The notes: generated by a model not told the origin, from the letters alone. A DNA stretch of 13,306 nucleotides from Opitutia bacterium UBA977 (GCA_002292345.1 DBBT01000119.1:3838-17143), one strand, 5' to 3'; shown: positions 1-9,307, counted from the stretch's first letter. A program made the numbers and translations.

Positions 1-315
1 GCTGTCGCCCTGACTAGTGGTTGCGGTGACAACTTTTCTGATCTCGAAGTGCTGCCGACCGAGAGCTACATGAAGAAGCCAGGCGATTTCTTGGGGAATA
101 CGTATACGATCCGCGCGCAGATTGACTCGCAGGTGAAGTGGGAAAAAGGTGTCGGGCGTATTTTGGCGGTGCTACCGGAGAGTGGCGGCGCACGTCTGCC
201 GGTATTCGTGCCGGATGCAGTGGGTGGTAATTTACATATAGGGCAGCGTTATGAAATGCGTGCCAGAATCGAAGCAGGAGGGCTGATCTATGTTGAAAGT
301 TTACGCAAGTATTAG
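1..315 (+). CDS. OB-fold-like lipoprotein, 5' end cut off by window edge
   Basis: The reading frame is open from base 1, so the true start lies upstream. Frame 1 begins [12 protein letters not shown]. The tail of a hydrophobic stretch followed by TSGC looks like the end of a lipoprotein signal peptide, with the Cys (codon 24-26.. of the window) as lipidation site. A GTG at 49 lies after this Cys and is therefore unlikely to be the real start. The mature part, about 95 residues, has an alternating beta pattern ([53 protein letters not shown]) that resembles a small OB-fold barrel. It ends inside the next gene, whose start lies 26 bases before this stop, so the two are probably co-transcribed and translationally coupled. 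Role unknown; an envelope-anchored partner of the next protein is an inference from the overlap. Confidence 0.72.
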   Translation, partial: AVALTSGCGDNFSDLEVLPTESYMKKPGDFLGNTYTIRAQIDSQVKWEKGVGRILAVLPESGGARLPVFVPDAVGGNLHIGQRYEMRARIEAGGLIYVESLRKY

Positions 316-2209
316 TCTTGGTCTGGTGCTCGGCCAGATCACCTCACATGCTCAGGGCTACGCGCCTGCGGCGGCTCCGGCTCGACCCGTGCCCGCAGCG
401 GCGGGGATGTCCGCGCCGGTGGGAGGGATGTTTGAGAGTAACACCTTTCTTGAAATGGCGAGTCGGGCATTTGATCCATCCAGTGATTCGATGGATTTTG
501 AAAATGGCAGTTTTGCCTGGAAGGGACGCACTTTTAATTTAACCAGTCAGCGGGCATTTCGTGCCCGCTTAGAGCGCTTCCTGTTGGCTTCGCCGACCGA
601 GGAAGAAGAGAGCTATGCGCTGCTGATGAATGACGTGCTGCAGCGTTTGTCTGTGGCAAGTGATCGCAGTGACGACGCGATCATAGAAACTTGGGAGATG
701 TTGTTTCGAGCCGCACGATTTGATCCCGATGGTGGCAATAGCACCATCGTAGCGAATCAGGTGTTTAATGCCTGGCGCATCCGTAAAGAGATGCGCGGCA
801 CTGCGCTGACTCAGCGTGAGTTGGCAGACATGCGGCGCCATCAGCAGACAGTGGTCGCGAATCGCGCCTTGATTTTAGAGAAGATTAAAGAACAGAAGGA
901 GCGCGAGACGGTATCCAAGACTTCCGGTAAAGGTGGTAATGGCAAGAAAGCCGATTCAGGTGCTTTGGCGACAGAGGGTGCGTTTCGCGCGCTAGAACTG
1001 GCCGAGACCGAAGCCAAGCTAATCGCGATGGAAGGGCAAGCGGCGTTGACCGGCATCCAAGCGAAGTTGCAGATGCAGAGCCAAATCGTGGCATTTCTGG
1101 TGCAGCGTCGCTATCAGCATGCCTTGCTACTTTCGGGCTTTTACCAATTATTGTTTAAAGGATCACAGCAACAACTGGAAGTGGGCAAGGGCGAGTTGAA
1201 GTCGTTTTTCCCCAATACAGACATGGTGTTTACGGTCGATATGATGGCCTTCGTCGCTAACGAAGCGATCACTGACGTAAATAAAGGAGTGGACGCGGTC
1301 AACACGGCGTATGCCGAAGATCGTGCGATCATCGCATTGGAGCGGCTGCAAGAGACCTTTTTTCTCGGTGAATATATGCCCGAGTTAAATGCGATCCCTG
1401 TCGAGCAGCGTCGTATGTTGCTGGATTTGTATCGCGATATGATGGAAGCCGTCGAGCTGGCGGAGGCGAAGGACTATAACGGCGTGGCTCAGTATGCGGA
1501 GCGTATTGCGTTGATCGCAAAGGACTTTCCGGAGATGCGGGTCCTCTCCAGTGTCGAGACTGCCAAGAGCATGAGCGACATGGCGGTATTTGCCGCGTCG
1601 CAGTATCGTAATCTTGGCGACATCGATAAAGCGCGTGCGGAGCTGCAGCAGGCGATTGACATTTGGCCGTCGAATCCGTCGATTCGCGAGTTTCAACAAG
1701 AAACCACTAAGCTGGCAACAGCGGGCTCGCAAGGCGTGCAGATTTTTGACGACCTCTATAAGCGCGGCGACCATCGCGGTATTTATGACCGCCGTATGGA
1801 CTTGGGCTTTGCCTTGGCAGAGGATACTGAGCGGCAACCTTTGTTGATGGAGGTGATCGAGCAGGTCTCGACGATTGATTTATTGGTGGCGCAAAGCGCG
1901 GAGGCCTTAAAACAAGGCGATCCGTATGTCGCCTGGGAGCTATTGGCTGAGGCAGCGAAATTTGATCCAGATGATGCGCCGATGAATCGAGCGCGTGCAG
2001 AGCTGGCGCCACGAGTCGCGGATTTTGTGGTCTATTTAGACCGCGCGCAGCGTCAGGCGGCGGAGGCGCAGCACGCGGGTTCGTTAGCAGGATTTTTGGC
2101 CGCGCAAGATATTTATCCTGCCAGTCGGATGTGCCGCGAGGGGATCGAGCGCCAATCGTCAGCCTTGATGGCACATTTGAGTACGCAAGCAGAAGCAGTC
2201 GAGGAGTAG
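290..2209 (+). CDS. Secreted TPR / coiled-coil protein, function unknown
   Basis: A 639-residue protein. Residues 1-21 form a signal peptide (hydrophobic core SISLGLVLG, likely cleavage after SHA), followed by an Ala/Pro-rich linker to about residue 45. Residues 170-300 are helical and highly charged, with a Lys/Gly-rich low-complexity patch around 205-222 and a probable coiled coil at 228-265. The C-terminal half looks like helical repeats. Two TPR-like units are recognisable: about 430-463 ([23 protein letters not shown]) and 531-563 ([24 protein letters not shown]). The start is well supported by AGGAGGG at 276-282, seven bases before the ATG, the strongest Shine-Dalgarno in the window. 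It overlaps the preceding lipoprotein gene by 26 bases in another frame. A periplasmic or envelope scaffold role is plausible from the architecture but not shown. No catalytic motif seen. Confidence 0.88.
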   Translation: MLKVYASISLGLVLGQITSHAQGYAPAAAPARPVPAAAGMSAPVGGMFESNTFLEMASRAFDPSSDSMDFENGSFAWKGRTFNLTSQRAFRARLERFLLASPTEEEESYALLMNDVLQRLSVASDRSDDAIIETWEMLFRAARFDPDGGNSTIVANQVFNAWRIRKEMRGTALTQRELADMRRHQQTVVANRALILEKIKEQKERETVSKTSGKGGNGKKADSGALATEGAFRALELAETEAKLIAMEGQAALTGIQAKLQMQSQIVAFLVQRRYQHALLLSGFYQLLFKGSQQQLEVGKGELKSFFPNTDMVFTVDMMAFVANEAITDVNKGVDAVNTAYAEDRAIIALERLQETFFLGEYMPELNAIPVEQRRMLLDLYRDMMEAVELAEAKDYNGVAQYAERIALIAKDFPEMRVLSSVETAKSMSDMAVFAASQYRNLGDIDKARAELQQAIDIWPSNPSIREFQQETTKLATAGSQGVQIFDDLYKRGDHRGIYDRRMDLGFALAEDTERQPLLMEVIEQVSTIDLLVAQSAEALKQGDPYVAWELLAEAAKFDPDDAPMNRARAELAPRVADFVVYLDRAQRQAAEAQHAGSLAGFLAAQDIYPASRMCREGIERQSSALMAHLSTQAEAVEE

Positions 2210-2290
2210 CAGGGAGCTCCTGTAGAGTCTTATTTTTTGCCAAGGCTCGCCGCTACAATTGCAATTTAACGAAATCACGCCGAGTTCGGG

Positions 2291-2578
2291 GTGCAACGAC
2301 TCAATTTACTTGAGCCGCGCGCGAGTTGTCCCAAATTGCTCTCTGTGATCGGACTCGATGTAGATATCTTTTTTCTCCTGTATCTGGGGAGTGGCTTTGC
2401 GCTGCTCTTCGGTTTGTGGTTTTACTACGATTGGAAGGATAAGCATCTCTTTGAGGCCCAGCGCTCGAAGGTCATTTATCACTGTATCAAATGTAGTCAG
2501 ATTTACACTGGTGCACACGGCAGTGAAGAATGCGATTGCCCTCAGTGTGGGTTTACCAATGGTCGCCTACGCTTCTAA
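2291..2578 (+). CDS. Small membrane protein with C-terminal zinc ribbon
   Basis: A 95-residue reading frame from a GTG. It has one strong transmembrane segment at about residues 25-46 (VDIFFLLYLGSGFALLFGLW) and then a charged linker. A zinc-ribbon-like cysteine set follows: C65-x2-C68 and, after a short loop, C83-x2-C86 in CPQCG, with an extra Cys at 81. The likely topology places the ribbon in the cytoplasm next to basic residues (DWKDKH), but this is inferred. The start is uncertain: no Shine-Dalgarno precedes the GTG at 2291, and an in-frame GTG at 2345 would give a 77-residue protein starting just before the membrane segment. guaA starts 66 bases downstream on the same strand. Not recognised as a named family; the intact metal site and downstream position support a real gene. 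Confidence 0.7.
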   Translation: MQRLNLLEPRASCPKLLSVIGLDVDIFFLLYLGSGFALLFGLWFYYDWKDKHLFEAQRSKVIYHCIKCSQIYTGAHGSEECDCPQCGFTNGRLRF

Positions 2579-2644
2579 ATAAGTGGTTTTTTTAGTTCAC
2601 TCGTTTTCATTTCCCAGTTTTCGCAATCTAAGTTTTTCAATATC

Positions 2645-4192
2645 ATGCCAGATCATATCGCAGTCCTCGATTTCGGCTCTCAATACACGCAGGTCATTGC
2701 CCGCCGTATTCGTGAGGCCAATGTCCTTTCCCGTATTTATCCGTATAATACGCAAGCTAGCGTGCTTAAAGAAGCCGGCGTCAAAGGTGTCATCCTGTCT
2801 GGTGGGCCCTCTTCGGTATTGATCGAAGACTCGCCGCGTCCAGATGCGAAGGTTTTTGAAATGGGCCTCCCGGTGTTGGGTATTTGCTATGGTGAGCAGT
2901 TGATGGCACACATGCTCGGTGGCCGCGTAGGTAAGAGTGATGAGCGCGAGTTTGGTCACGGCACGCTCAACATTACAATCAAAGGCAAGCTGTTCGAGGG
3001 CCTGCCAGACACACTGCGCGTCTGGAATTCGCATGGTGATCGGCTAGAGCAGCTTCCTGAAGGGTTCGAAGCGGTTGCTTCGACTGAGAATTCGCCTTAC
3101 GCGACGATTCAAGATGCGAAGCGTGATTTCTATGGCATGCAGTTCCACCCGGAGGTGGCGCACTCCGAGATGGGCACTGAGGTGATTGCGAATTTCCTCT
3201 TCAAGATTTGCGGCTGCGAATCGGATTGGTCGATGGCCAACTACATTGAAGAAAGTGTGCAGAAGATCAAAGATACTGTCGGCGACGAGCGCGTGATCCT
3301 AGGCCTGTCCGGCGGGGTCGATTCTTCGGTCGCAGCTGCATTGATTCATAAAGCAATTGGCAAGCAGCTGACATGCGTATTTGTGGATAATGGTTTGCTG
3401 CGCTTACATGAGCGTGAGCAGGTTGAAAAACTTTACGGCGATCACTTTAATCTCGATGTGCGCGTGGCCGATAAGGGGAAATTCTTTTTGGATCGTCTGG
3501 CAGGTGTGTCGGATCCAGAAACGAAGCGTAAGATCATCGGTAATGCGTTCGTCGAGGTGTTTGACGAGTCGGTCACTGAGCTCAAGGAGCACGGCAACTA
3601 TACCTTCCTCGCTCAGGGCACGCTCTACCCGGATGTGATCGAGTCGATTGCGATCGATGGCAATCCTGCCGCACTGATTAAAAGCCACCACAATGTCGGT
3701 GGGCTTCCTGAGAAGATGAATCTCAAGCTACTGGAGCCGCTGCGTGAACTGTTTAAAGATGAAGTGCGCGAACTCGGCTCGCAACTCGGCTTGCCGAAGG
3801 AAGTCGTTTGGCGCCAACCATTCCCTGGTCCAGGTCTTGGTGTGCGCGTTATGGGATCGATCAAGGAAGAGGATCTGGTCGTGCTGCGCAAAGCGGATGC
3901 GATTCTTCAAGAAGAGATGATGGCTGCGGATCTTTATTATAAGGTCTGGCAGTCGTTCTGCGTATTCCTACCGGTTAAAACAGTCGGCGTGATGGGCGAT
4001 GAACGCACCTACGAAAACGTGGTCGCGCTACGTATTGTCGAGAGTCTCGATGCGATGACCGCCGACTGGGCGCGTGTCCCGTACGAAGTGCTGCGTAAGA
4101 TTTCGAGCCGTATCATCAACGAGGTGTCTGGTTGTAATCGTGTGGTTCTCGACATCAGTTCGAAACCACCGAGCACGATCGAGTGGGAGTAG
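2645..4192 (+). CDS. guaA: GMP synthase (glutamine-hydrolysing)
   Basis: Catalyses ATP-dependent amination of XMP to GMP, the last step of guanine nucleotide synthesis, in the cytosol. 515 residues, close to the family length (E. coli about 525). The N-terminal class I glutamine amidotransferase domain (about 1-190) has the nucleophile Cys81 in GICYGEQ and the His168/Glu170 pair in [13 protein letters not shown]. The ATP pyrophosphatase domain follows with the PP-loop [11 protein letters not shown] (221-231). The C-terminal dimerisation and XMP-binding part ends in the family signature [11 protein letters not shown]. Two residues are mildly unusual: GICYGEQ where GICYGMQ is common, and SGCNRVVLD where PGINRVVYD is common; neither should affect activity. 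The ATG at 2645 gives the expected [16 protein letters not shown] start, although no Shine-Dalgarno is visible and the upstream bases are AT-rich. No convincing terminator follows. Confidence 0.98.
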   Translation: MPDHIAVLDFGSQYTQVIARRIREANVLSRIYPYNTQASVLKEAGVKGVILSGGPSSVLIEDSPRPDAKVFEMGLPVLGICYGEQLMAHMLGGRVGKSDEREFGHGTLNITIKGKLFEGLPDTLRVWNSHGDRLEQLPEGFEAVASTENSPYATIQDAKRDFYGMQFHPEVAHSEMGTEVIANFLFKICGCESDWSMANYIEESVQKIKDTVGDERVILGLSGGVDSSVAAALIHKAIGKQLTCVFVDNGLLRLHEREQVEKLYGDHFNLDVRVADKGKFFLDRLAGVSDPETKRKIIGNAFVEVFDESVTELKEHGNYTFLAQGTLYPDVIESIAIDGNPAALIKSHHNVGGLPEKMNLKLLEPLRELFKDEVRELGSQLGLPKEVVWRQPFPGPGLGVRVMGSIKEEDLVVLRKADAILQEEMMAADLYYKVWQSFCVFLPVKTVGVMGDERTYENVVALRIVESLDAMTADWARVPYEVLRKISSRIINEVSGCNRVVLDISSKPPSTIEWE

Positions 4193-4260
4193 CCGCACGG
4201 GTTTACTGCTCGTTTGAGTTTCGAACAAATTTTGTTTAGCTAGGTCTGAAGCATATAAGT

Positions 4261-4995
4261 ATGAAGTTATTATCCTCAATTTGTTTAATCGCTCTCGCTG
4301 CTCCGCTGTTTGCTGGGCAGGCGAAAGTGAGTGCCATTGTTGAACGTGCTCGTGCCACCGCTGGCACTGAGGCGGCGTTGAATGATTTGGTTACTTTGCA
4401 GATAAGTGGCTGGATCGAGCCGGCGGAGTCTAAAATGCCGAGCGCCAGCATTTTGATCATTTCGCGCAAGCCCTGTTCACAGCGCTTGGTTGTGACGGTG
4501 GATGATTTGGTCGAAACGACGATTCTGGAAGGCGACTCGGGTTGCATTATCCGCTCAAATTTAAGTGATGAGGAAAAGCGCTCTCAAATTCGCACGATGA
4601 CAGATGAGGAACTTAAACGTGTCGCATTCAGTACCCGTCAGCTCTTTAGTTTCTATGGTGCCGACTTTAAAAGTGGTGAACGCATCAAATATGAGGGGAT
4701 TGAGCAACGGCGTGGGGTGCGTTGCCATAAACTGTTGTACTCCTATCCCGACGGTATTTCCACCACACGCTATTTTGCCATCAATAACGACCTGCTCGTC
4801 TCAACGATTACGGATAAGGGAGTGGAGAGTGTCGAAGTCGGCGAACAGATTGTTGCGGGCATTAAATTCCCCAAACGTGTGGAGTATTATCAGGGCCAAA
4901 AAATGCTACACACGATGGTGGTTCGTGACATTAAAGTGAATAAGCCATTGAAGCGCGGAATCTTCACTATCCCGACCGGTCAAAAAACTAAATAA
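4261..4995 (+). CDS. Secreted LolA/LolB-like protein, function unknown
   Basis: A 244-residue protein with a clear signal peptide (MKLLSSICLIALAAPLFA, cleavage probably after residue 18) and no lipobox, so a soluble periplasmic product is expected. The body starts with a helix (VSAIVERARATAGTEAALND). It continues with a run of beta strands such as LVTLQISGWIEP, SASILIISR, RLVVTVDD and ETTILEGDSG. It ends in HTMVVRDIKVNKPLKRGIFTIP; a closing strand and F-x-I-P motif of this kind are seen in outer-membrane lipoprotein-sorting (LolA-like) folds. The family call rests on this overall pattern, not on a diagnostic motif. It lies 68 bases after guaA and 21 bases before hisD on the same strand, so co-transcription with hisD is likely, but a functional link to histidine synthesis is not implied. 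No Shine-Dalgarno is visible. Confidence 0.75.
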   Translation: MKLLSSICLIALAAPLFAGQAKVSAIVERARATAGTEAALNDLVTLQISGWIEPAESKMPSASILIISRKPCSQRLVVTVDDLVETTILEGDSGCIIRSNLSDEEKRSQIRTMTDEELKRVAFSTRQLFSFYGADFKSGERIKYEGIEQRRGVRCHKLLYSYPDGISTTRYFAINNDLLVSTITDKGVESVEVGEQIVAGIKFPKRVEYYQGQKMLHTMVVRDIKVNKPLKRGIFTIPTGQKTK

Positions 4996-5016
4996 GTACG
5001 GCTCTTCTAATTTATT

Positions 5017-6312
5017 ATGCAAACACTCGAATTTTCAGATTCACCCAAATTTTTTAATGCTCTGCGCAAGTTTTGCACCACTGCGACTGTGTCGGGGGAT
5101 GTCTCTGAGGTGGTTACTGCCGTGTTGGCCGAGGTGAAAGCGCGCGGCGACAAAGCGGTACTCGACTACACGCAGAAGTTTGACGGCGCGTATTTGAGCG
5201 CCCATGCAATGCGCGTTGATCCCGCCGAGATGAAAGCGGCATTAAAGAGCTTGTCAGTTGCCGACCGTAAAGCGATTCGTGAGTCTATCGCGCTAGTTAA
5301 GGCATTTCATAAAAAGACCCTACCCAAAAATTGGAAGGCAAAGAACGCGCAAGGTGGAATCGTCGGCGAGCGCTTTTATCCGATCCGACGTGTCGGGCTG
5401 TATGTGCCTGGTGGTAATGTGCCGCTGGTATCGACTGTCATTATGACGGCGGTCCTCGCGAAGCTGGTAAAGAATCCTGAGATTTGCGTCTGCACACCAC
5501 CAGCTGCAGATGGTTCGATTGCACCAGGGATGCTGGCTGCGCTTTCGATGGTAGGCATCGACGAAGTGTATAAAGTTGGTGGGGTGCAAGCTGTTGGCGC
5601 AATGGCCTATGGTACCGCAACGATTCCAGCGGTAGACAAGATTTTTGGTCCAGGTAATGCTTTTGTGATGGAAGCGAAGCGTCAAGTGCTGGGCACTGTC
5701 GGAATCGATCTGCTGCCGGGCCCGAGTGAAGTGATGATCATTGCCGATGCGGGCGCGAACCCACAACATGTTGCCGCGGATTTAATCGCACAGGCCGAAC
5801 ACGGTAGCGGTAAAGAAATTATTTATTTAGCAACTACCAGCAAGGCGTTGTTGCGCAAAATCGAAAAATCCCTTGCTAGGCAATTGCCTGAGCGTAGCCA
5901 CGCGGCAAAATGTAAGAAGGTCTTGAAGAGCCGCTTCCTTACGGTGATCTGTAAAAATCTCGATCAAGCCGCACAGGTCTCGAATTATATCGCGCCAGAG
6001 CATTTGGAGCTACAGGTCGCCGACAGGTCGATCGATGCCTTGACGAATAAGATTACCACTGCGGGCGCGATCCTGCAGGGCTATATGACGCCGACCGTGT
6101 TGGGCGATTTTACTGCGGGGCCGAGCCACACATTGCCAACCGGCCGTGCGGGTCGTTTCTTTAGTGGTTTGCAAGCGACCGACTTCATTCGGCGCTCTAG
6201 TGTCCTTCGCTACGACACGAAGAGCCTTGCGAATGCAGCACCAGTGGTGGAAACCTTTGCGCGTTTGGAAAAGCTCGACGGTCACGGGCGCTCGCTAACG
6301 ATACGTCTATAA
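5017..6312 (+). CDS. hisD: Histidinol dehydrogenase
   Basis: Zinc- and NAD-dependent enzyme that oxidises L-histidinol through histidinal to L-histidine, the last two steps of histidine synthesis, in the cytosol. 431 residues, the usual length. Family motifs appear in order: YPIRRVGLYVPGG (121-133), VGGVQAVGAMAYGT (187-200), KIFGPGNAFV (208-217) and GIDLLPGPSEVMI (229-241). Zinc-ligand candidates are Gln259 and His262 in IAQAEHG (same numbers as in the E. coli enzyme), Asp364 in GDFTAGPSHTLPTG and His423 in LDGHGRS. The catalytic Glu328/His329 pair is in IAPEHLEL. All key residues are present, so it should be active. It starts 21 bases after the LolA-like gene without a Shine-Dalgarno. It converges on the minus-strand DUF481 gene across 155 bp in which I see no strong terminator. 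Confidence 0.98.
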   Translation: MQTLEFSDSPKFFNALRKFCTTATVSGDVSEVVTAVLAEVKARGDKAVLDYTQKFDGAYLSAHAMRVDPAEMKAALKSLSVADRKAIRESIALVKAFHKKTLPKNWKAKNAQGGIVGERFYPIRRVGLYVPGGNVPLVSTVIMTAVLAKLVKNPEICVCTPPAADGSIAPGMLAALSMVGIDEVYKVGGVQAVGAMAYGTATIPAVDKIFGPGNAFVMEAKRQVLGTVGIDLLPGPSEVMIIADAGANPQHVAADLIAQAEHGSGKEIIYLATTSKALLRKIEKSLARQLPERSHAAKCKKVLKSRFLTVICKNLDQAAQVSNYIAPEHLELQVADRSIDALTNKITTAGAILQGYMTPTVLGDFTAGPSHTLPTGRAGRFFSGLQATDFIRRSSVLRYDTKSLANAAPVVETFARLEKLDGHGRSLTIRL

Positions 6313-6467
6313 GTGCACTCTGTAGTCTTTCCATTGGTGAAATCGCTGTCTCTGCTAGATGGTCACATCAAGTAAGTGCAGCCTGAGGAAAGATGGGGTG
6401 AGGATCAGTGGTCTGTATGATTTTAGGAATGTGATGTTCGCAGAGGTTGATTTCGGCATTGTGTGGC

Positions 6468-7490
6468 TTACCACGAATAGCCGAGTCTCAGATTGTAAGT
6501 GCTGTCGAGCTTGTCGACGCCCTCGACAGCGCCGCCGTCGTATTCGTATTCAATTTCAAAGGCGGTCTCAAAGCCCCCCGCAATGGGGAAGCGAATGCCA
6601 AGAATGGCATTGAGGATTGTTTCACCGGGCTCTTCGACCTTTAAGATGCCATCGTGGTCAAAGTAGAGCGTGGAGCCGAAGCCGATGATGTCGGTACTAG
6701 CATCGATGAACCATAAGGCGCCTACCCAGTCTTCTTTGGCGCCGTCAGCATAATTTTCATTTACCCAAACAGGTCCAAGCTCCATCTCGAGTTTGAATCG
6801 TTGGCTCTTAGAAAATTGTCGGCCTAAATGTGGTCCGAGTACAGTGCGCAGGTCGATGTCTTCAAATTGATCGTATTCGAAACTCAGTTTCGCCCCTCTA
6901 TAATTTTTGCTGCCGGGCTCTAAGAAGCGATCGTATTTGGAAAATAGATACCAGTTGTCTTCCGTTTTAATTCCGCGTGACTCTTCAAATTCTATATTGC
7001 CTTTGAGTGTATAGCGGTCTTTCAGGCTAAGCCAGGCTGAGCTGGCTTTGAGGTCCCACTCATCACTGTCTGAATTACCTCGTTTAGCTTCAGTTGCAAC
7101 TGAGAAGCGTGCGCTCCACTGATAGCCTTCACCGAGCTTCCATGGCTCAGGGTTGACCATCTCGATGTCGGAGGCGTCAAAAACGACTGAGGCCATATCC
7201 TCGGATTTCATGAGCATCGTTTGTTCGGTCGCAATGATCTGGCGCTCGCGATACACGGTACCATTTTTCATCATCAACGTCACGGGGTCTTTGGTGGTGA
7301 TGCGCTCGACGTTGTCCTGACTGATCGTGATCGTGCCGGCAAAGGGTGTCGAGAAGATGACCTTGTCAGCTTCGATGCGAATGAGTTCGCCAATTAGGCG
7401 AGAACCATTTGACATCTGAATTTCATCGGCGTTGCTACTTTTGGCCACTAGAATTGCGATAAAAGTAGTAATTATGAGTTTTCTGAACAT
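6468..7490 (-). CDS. DUF481 (YdiY-like) outer-membrane beta-barrel protein
   Basis: A 340-residue protein with a signal peptide (MFRKLIITTFIAILVAKSSNA, cleavage near residue 21). Two small beta modules follow at about 22-65 (IQMSNGSRLIGELIRIEADK..FAGTITISQDNVERI) and 68-115 (VTLMMKNGTVYRERQIIAT..), which look like tandem copies of one domain. Residues about 120-340 form alternating aromatic/polar strands typical of an outer-membrane barrel: WSARFSVATEAKRGNSDSDEWDLKAS at the start, closing with STYNLRLGYSW. A terminal aromatic residue is the usual barrel-assembly signal. This matches the DUF481/YdiY family, often described as salt-induced outer-membrane proteins; the function here is unknown. 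AGAGG (minus strand, + positions 7501-7505) sits 10 bases before the ATG and supports the start. A TATAAA on the minus strand (7522-7527) could be a -10 box but has no good -35 partner. Confidence 0.88.
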   Translation of the reverse strand: MFRKLIITTFIAILVAKSSNADEIQMSNGSRLIGELIRIEADKVIFSTPFAGTITISQDNVERITTKDPVTLMMKNGTVYRERQIIATEQTMLMKSEDMASVVFDASDIEMVNPEPWKLGEGYQWSARFSVATEAKRGNSDSDEWDLKASSAWLSLKDRYTLKGNIEFEESRGIKTEDNWYLFSKYDRFLEPGSKNYRGAKLSFEYDQFEDIDLRTVLGPHLGRQFSKSQRFKLEMELGPVWVNENYADGAKEDWVGALWFIDASTDIIGFGSTLYFDHDGILKVEEPGETILNAILGIRFPIAGGFETAFEIEYEYDGGAVEGVDKLDSTYNLRLGYSW

Positions 7491-7555
7491 TTTGGATTTA
7501 CCTCTGGCGAGTGAAGTAGTGTTTATAGAGCGGTGACAATGATTAGATGGAAAGC

Positions 7556-7596
7556 AAATCGCTGGTTAACTGTCAAAGTTGTTTGAGCAGCGATTT
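7556..7596 (+). promoter_or_regulatory. Inverted repeat with nested hairpin in hisC leader
   Basis: AAATCGCTG at 7556-7564 and CAGCGATTT at 7588-7596 are a perfect 9-bp inverted repeat separated by 23 bases. Inside the loop, AACT and AGTT (7568-7580 region) can form a second small hairpin. The 3' arm runs directly into a T run (7594-7598), so the RNA structure resembles a weak terminator or attenuator 30 bases before hisC. It also lies between divergent genes (DUF481 and hisC), so a protein operator is an equal possibility. The symmetry is seen directly; any function is inferred. Confidence 0.35.
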
Positions 7597-7625
7597 TTCG
7601 CGTTCGTCTTCAGCTAATTCGATAC

Positions 7626-8723
7626 ATGCCCATGAAGAAAAAATTTAATGCCAATGCGCGTGCCTTAGCACATGTCCAGCAATTACATGCCTATGTGCCT
7701 GGTGAGCAACCGCAGGGTGAGGGATGGGTCAAGCTCAACACCAACGAGAATCCGTATCCACCGTCGCCACGGGTGGCCGAGGCGGTGGCCGCTGAGGTGG
7801 CGCAACTGCGTCGCTACCCAGAACCAGTCAGCCAAGAACTCCGTACTGTAATTGGTGAGCGGTTTGGCCTGACTGCACAAAACGTCATTATCGGTAATGG
7901 CTCTGACAATATTTTAGATTTAATTACGCGCTGCTATGTTTCCGCAAAGGGGGCGGGGCAAACCGTGCCGAGTTACTCGCTCTATCCGGTGGTGGCTGGG
8001 ATGTCGGGTAAAGGGATGCTTGATGTGCCGTTTACCCGCTCGATGGAGATGGATGTTGAGGCGATCGTTGAGATTAACGCGCCGGTTTTTTTCCTCACAT
8101 CGCCGAATGCGCCGACAGGCGTGGCGTTTTCTCTGACTGCCATTGAAGCGGTGCTGCAACGAATCGACGGGATATTGGTGGTGGACGAGGCGTATGTAGA
8201 TTTCGGTGGTGAGACTGCGGTGGCTCTGCTGCAGGATTATGAAAACCTAGTGGTGGTACGAACGTTCTCAAAGTCGTACGCCCTCGCTGGTATGCGAGTT
8301 GGGTTTGGTCTGGCGAGCGCTGGTATTATCAGCATGTTGGACCGAGTGCGGGATGCCTACAATGTGGACCGAGTGGCGCAGGCCGCCGCGCAGGCCGCGT
8401 TTGAAGATACTGAATACTTTGAGTCGCAACGGCAGAAGGTGATTGCGACCCGTGCGACGACGTTGGTTCAGCTCGACGGACTCGGTTGGTTTACCTATCC
8501 GTCGGCAGCCAACTTCCTATTCACCGAGCCACAAAATAGCGCCGGAGAATCTGGCGCGGCGGTGGCCGCGTCGCTGTTCGAATATTTAAAGCAGATGAAG
8601 GTATTAGTACGCTATTTCCCCGCTCATCCTTTAACTTGCTCTTTTATACGCGTTAGCATAGGAACTGACGCTGAAATGGAGGCTTTTTTAACCGCTGTTA
8701 CATCATGGCTGAATCACGCATAG
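7626..8723 (+). CDS. hisC: Histidinol-phosphate aminotransferase
   Basis: PLP-dependent fold-type I aminotransferase converting imidazole-acetol phosphate and glutamate to histidinol phosphate and 2-oxoglutarate. 365 residues, typical length. Motifs: substrate-binding [11 protein letters not shown] (38-48), phosphate-region NGSDN (91-95), SPNAPTG with Asn161, VVDEAYVDF with Asp187 and Tyr190, and Schiff-base Lys216 in [15 protein letters not shown]. The carboxylate-binding Arg342 is in FIRVSIGT. All are in place, so it should be functional. HisC-like enzymes can also act on aromatic amino acids, but overlap with hisB supports the histidine role. The first ATG (7626) is used here; a second ATG two codons later (7632) is equally possible, and neither has a Shine-Dalgarno. 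The 3' end overlaps hisB by 19 bases, which indicates co-transcription and probable translational coupling. Confidence 0.97.
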   Translation: MPMKKKFNANARALAHVQQLHAYVPGEQPQGEGWVKLNTNENPYPPSPRVAEAVAAEVAQLRRYPEPVSQELRTVIGERFGLTAQNVIIGNGSDNILDLITRCYVSAKGAGQTVPSYSLYPVVAGMSGKGMLDVPFTRSMEMDVEAIVEINAPVFFLTSPNAPTGVAFSLTAIEAVLQRIDGILVVDEAYVDFGGETAVALLQDYENLVVVRTFSKSYALAGMRVGFGLASAGIISMLDRVRDAYNVDRVAQAAAQAAFEDTEYFESQRQKVIATRATTLVQLDGLGWFTYPSAANFLFTEPQNSAGESGAAVAASLFEYLKQMKVLVRYFPAHPLTCSFIRVSIGTDAEMEAFLTAVTSWLNHA

Positions 8724-9307
8724 CAAAAATCACCCGCACGACTAAAGAGACGCAGATCGAAATAGAGCTGAATATCGATGGCACTGGTGTGTCCGTAATC
8801 GACACTGGTATCCCGTTCTTCGATCACATGCTGACGCTCTTTGCCAAGCACGGCCTGTTTGATCTGAAGGTCAAAGCAACCGGCGACATCGACGTCGATT
8901 ATCACCACATGGTGGAGGACACCGGGATTGTGCTCGGGCAGGCGCTCAAGCAAGCCCTTGGCGACAAAGGCGGCATCCGCCGTTATGGATTCTTTCTATT
9001 GCCGATGGATGAGTCGTTGGCTCGTGTGGCACTGGATTTGTCGAATCGTCAGGCGTTTGTCTATAATGTGAACTATCAGTTTCCGATGGTGCGCGATTTC
9101 AGTATCGTGTTGGTGAAGGAGTTTTTTCAGGCCTTTGCCAACGACGCGGCTTGTAACTTGCACATTAATCTCGAATACGGTGAAGAGCCGCACCACATTG
9201 CCGAAGCTATTTTTAAAGGCTTTGCCCGTGCGCTTGATATGGCCACAACCGTCGATCCGCGCCTCGGCGGGGCGCTGCCCTCTACTAAGGGCACGCTCTC
9301 GAAGTAG
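8705..9307 (+). CDS. hisB: Imidazoleglycerol-phosphate dehydratase
   Basis: Manganese-dependent dehydration of imidazole glycerol phosphate to imidazole-acetol phosphate, the substrate of HisC. 200 residues, so this is the monofunctional form without the histidinol-phosphatase domain found in enterobacterial HisB. Metal-binding motifs of both half-domains are intact: [13 protein letters not shown] (His41, His49), [10 protein letters not shown] (His67, His68, Glu71, Asp72) and [17 protein letters not shown] (His163, His164, Glu167). The C-terminal PSTKGTL signature is present. The start ATG lies inside the end of hisC (19-base overlap). A GGAGG at 8678-8682 is 22 bases upstream, too far to be a normal Shine-Dalgarno, so translation probably relies on coupling to hisC. 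A separate histidinol-phosphate phosphatase must be encoded elsewhere; this is inferred from the missing domain. Confidence 0.98.
   Translation: MAESRIAKITRTTKETQIEIELNIDGTGVSVIDTGIPFFDHMLTLFAKHGLFDLKVKATGDIDVDYHHMVEDTGIVLGQALKQALGDKGGIRRYGFFLLPMDESLARVALDLSNRQAFVYNVNYQFPMVRDFSIVLVKEFFQAFANDAACNLHINLEYGEEPHHIAEAIFKGFARALDMATTVDPRLGGALPSTKGTLSK

Noticed and set aside
49..51. GTG at 49 as start of the first gene
   Set aside because: The frame is open to base 1, and the lipobox-like TSGC lies upstream of this GTG, so the gene starts before the window.
2208..2240. Hairpin plus T run after the TPR gene as a terminator
   Set aside because: The GCAGG/CCTGT stem is only five pairs with a wobble, and the T run begins about ten bases after it.
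2254..2259. TACAAT as a -10 box before the zinc-ribbon gene
   Set aside because: It is a good -10 match, but the base at 17-bp spacing reads TATTTT, and TTGCCA lies only 11 bp upstream.
4224..4236. AACAAATTTTGTT symmetric element between guaA and the LolA-like gene
   Set aside because: AT-only low-complexity symmetry of 13 bases is expected by chance in such a leader, and it makes no terminator-like hairpin.
6359..6644. Plus-strand open frames downstream of hisD
   Set aside because: They largely overlap the 3' end of the DUF481 gene on the other strand and show no protein-like pattern; Arg-rich composition marks them as antisense shadows.
7539..7586. 15-codon leader peptide (MIRWKANRWLTVKVV) before hisC as a his attenuator
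   Set aside because: It contains no histidine codon, and the preceding bases are only a weak ribosome site.
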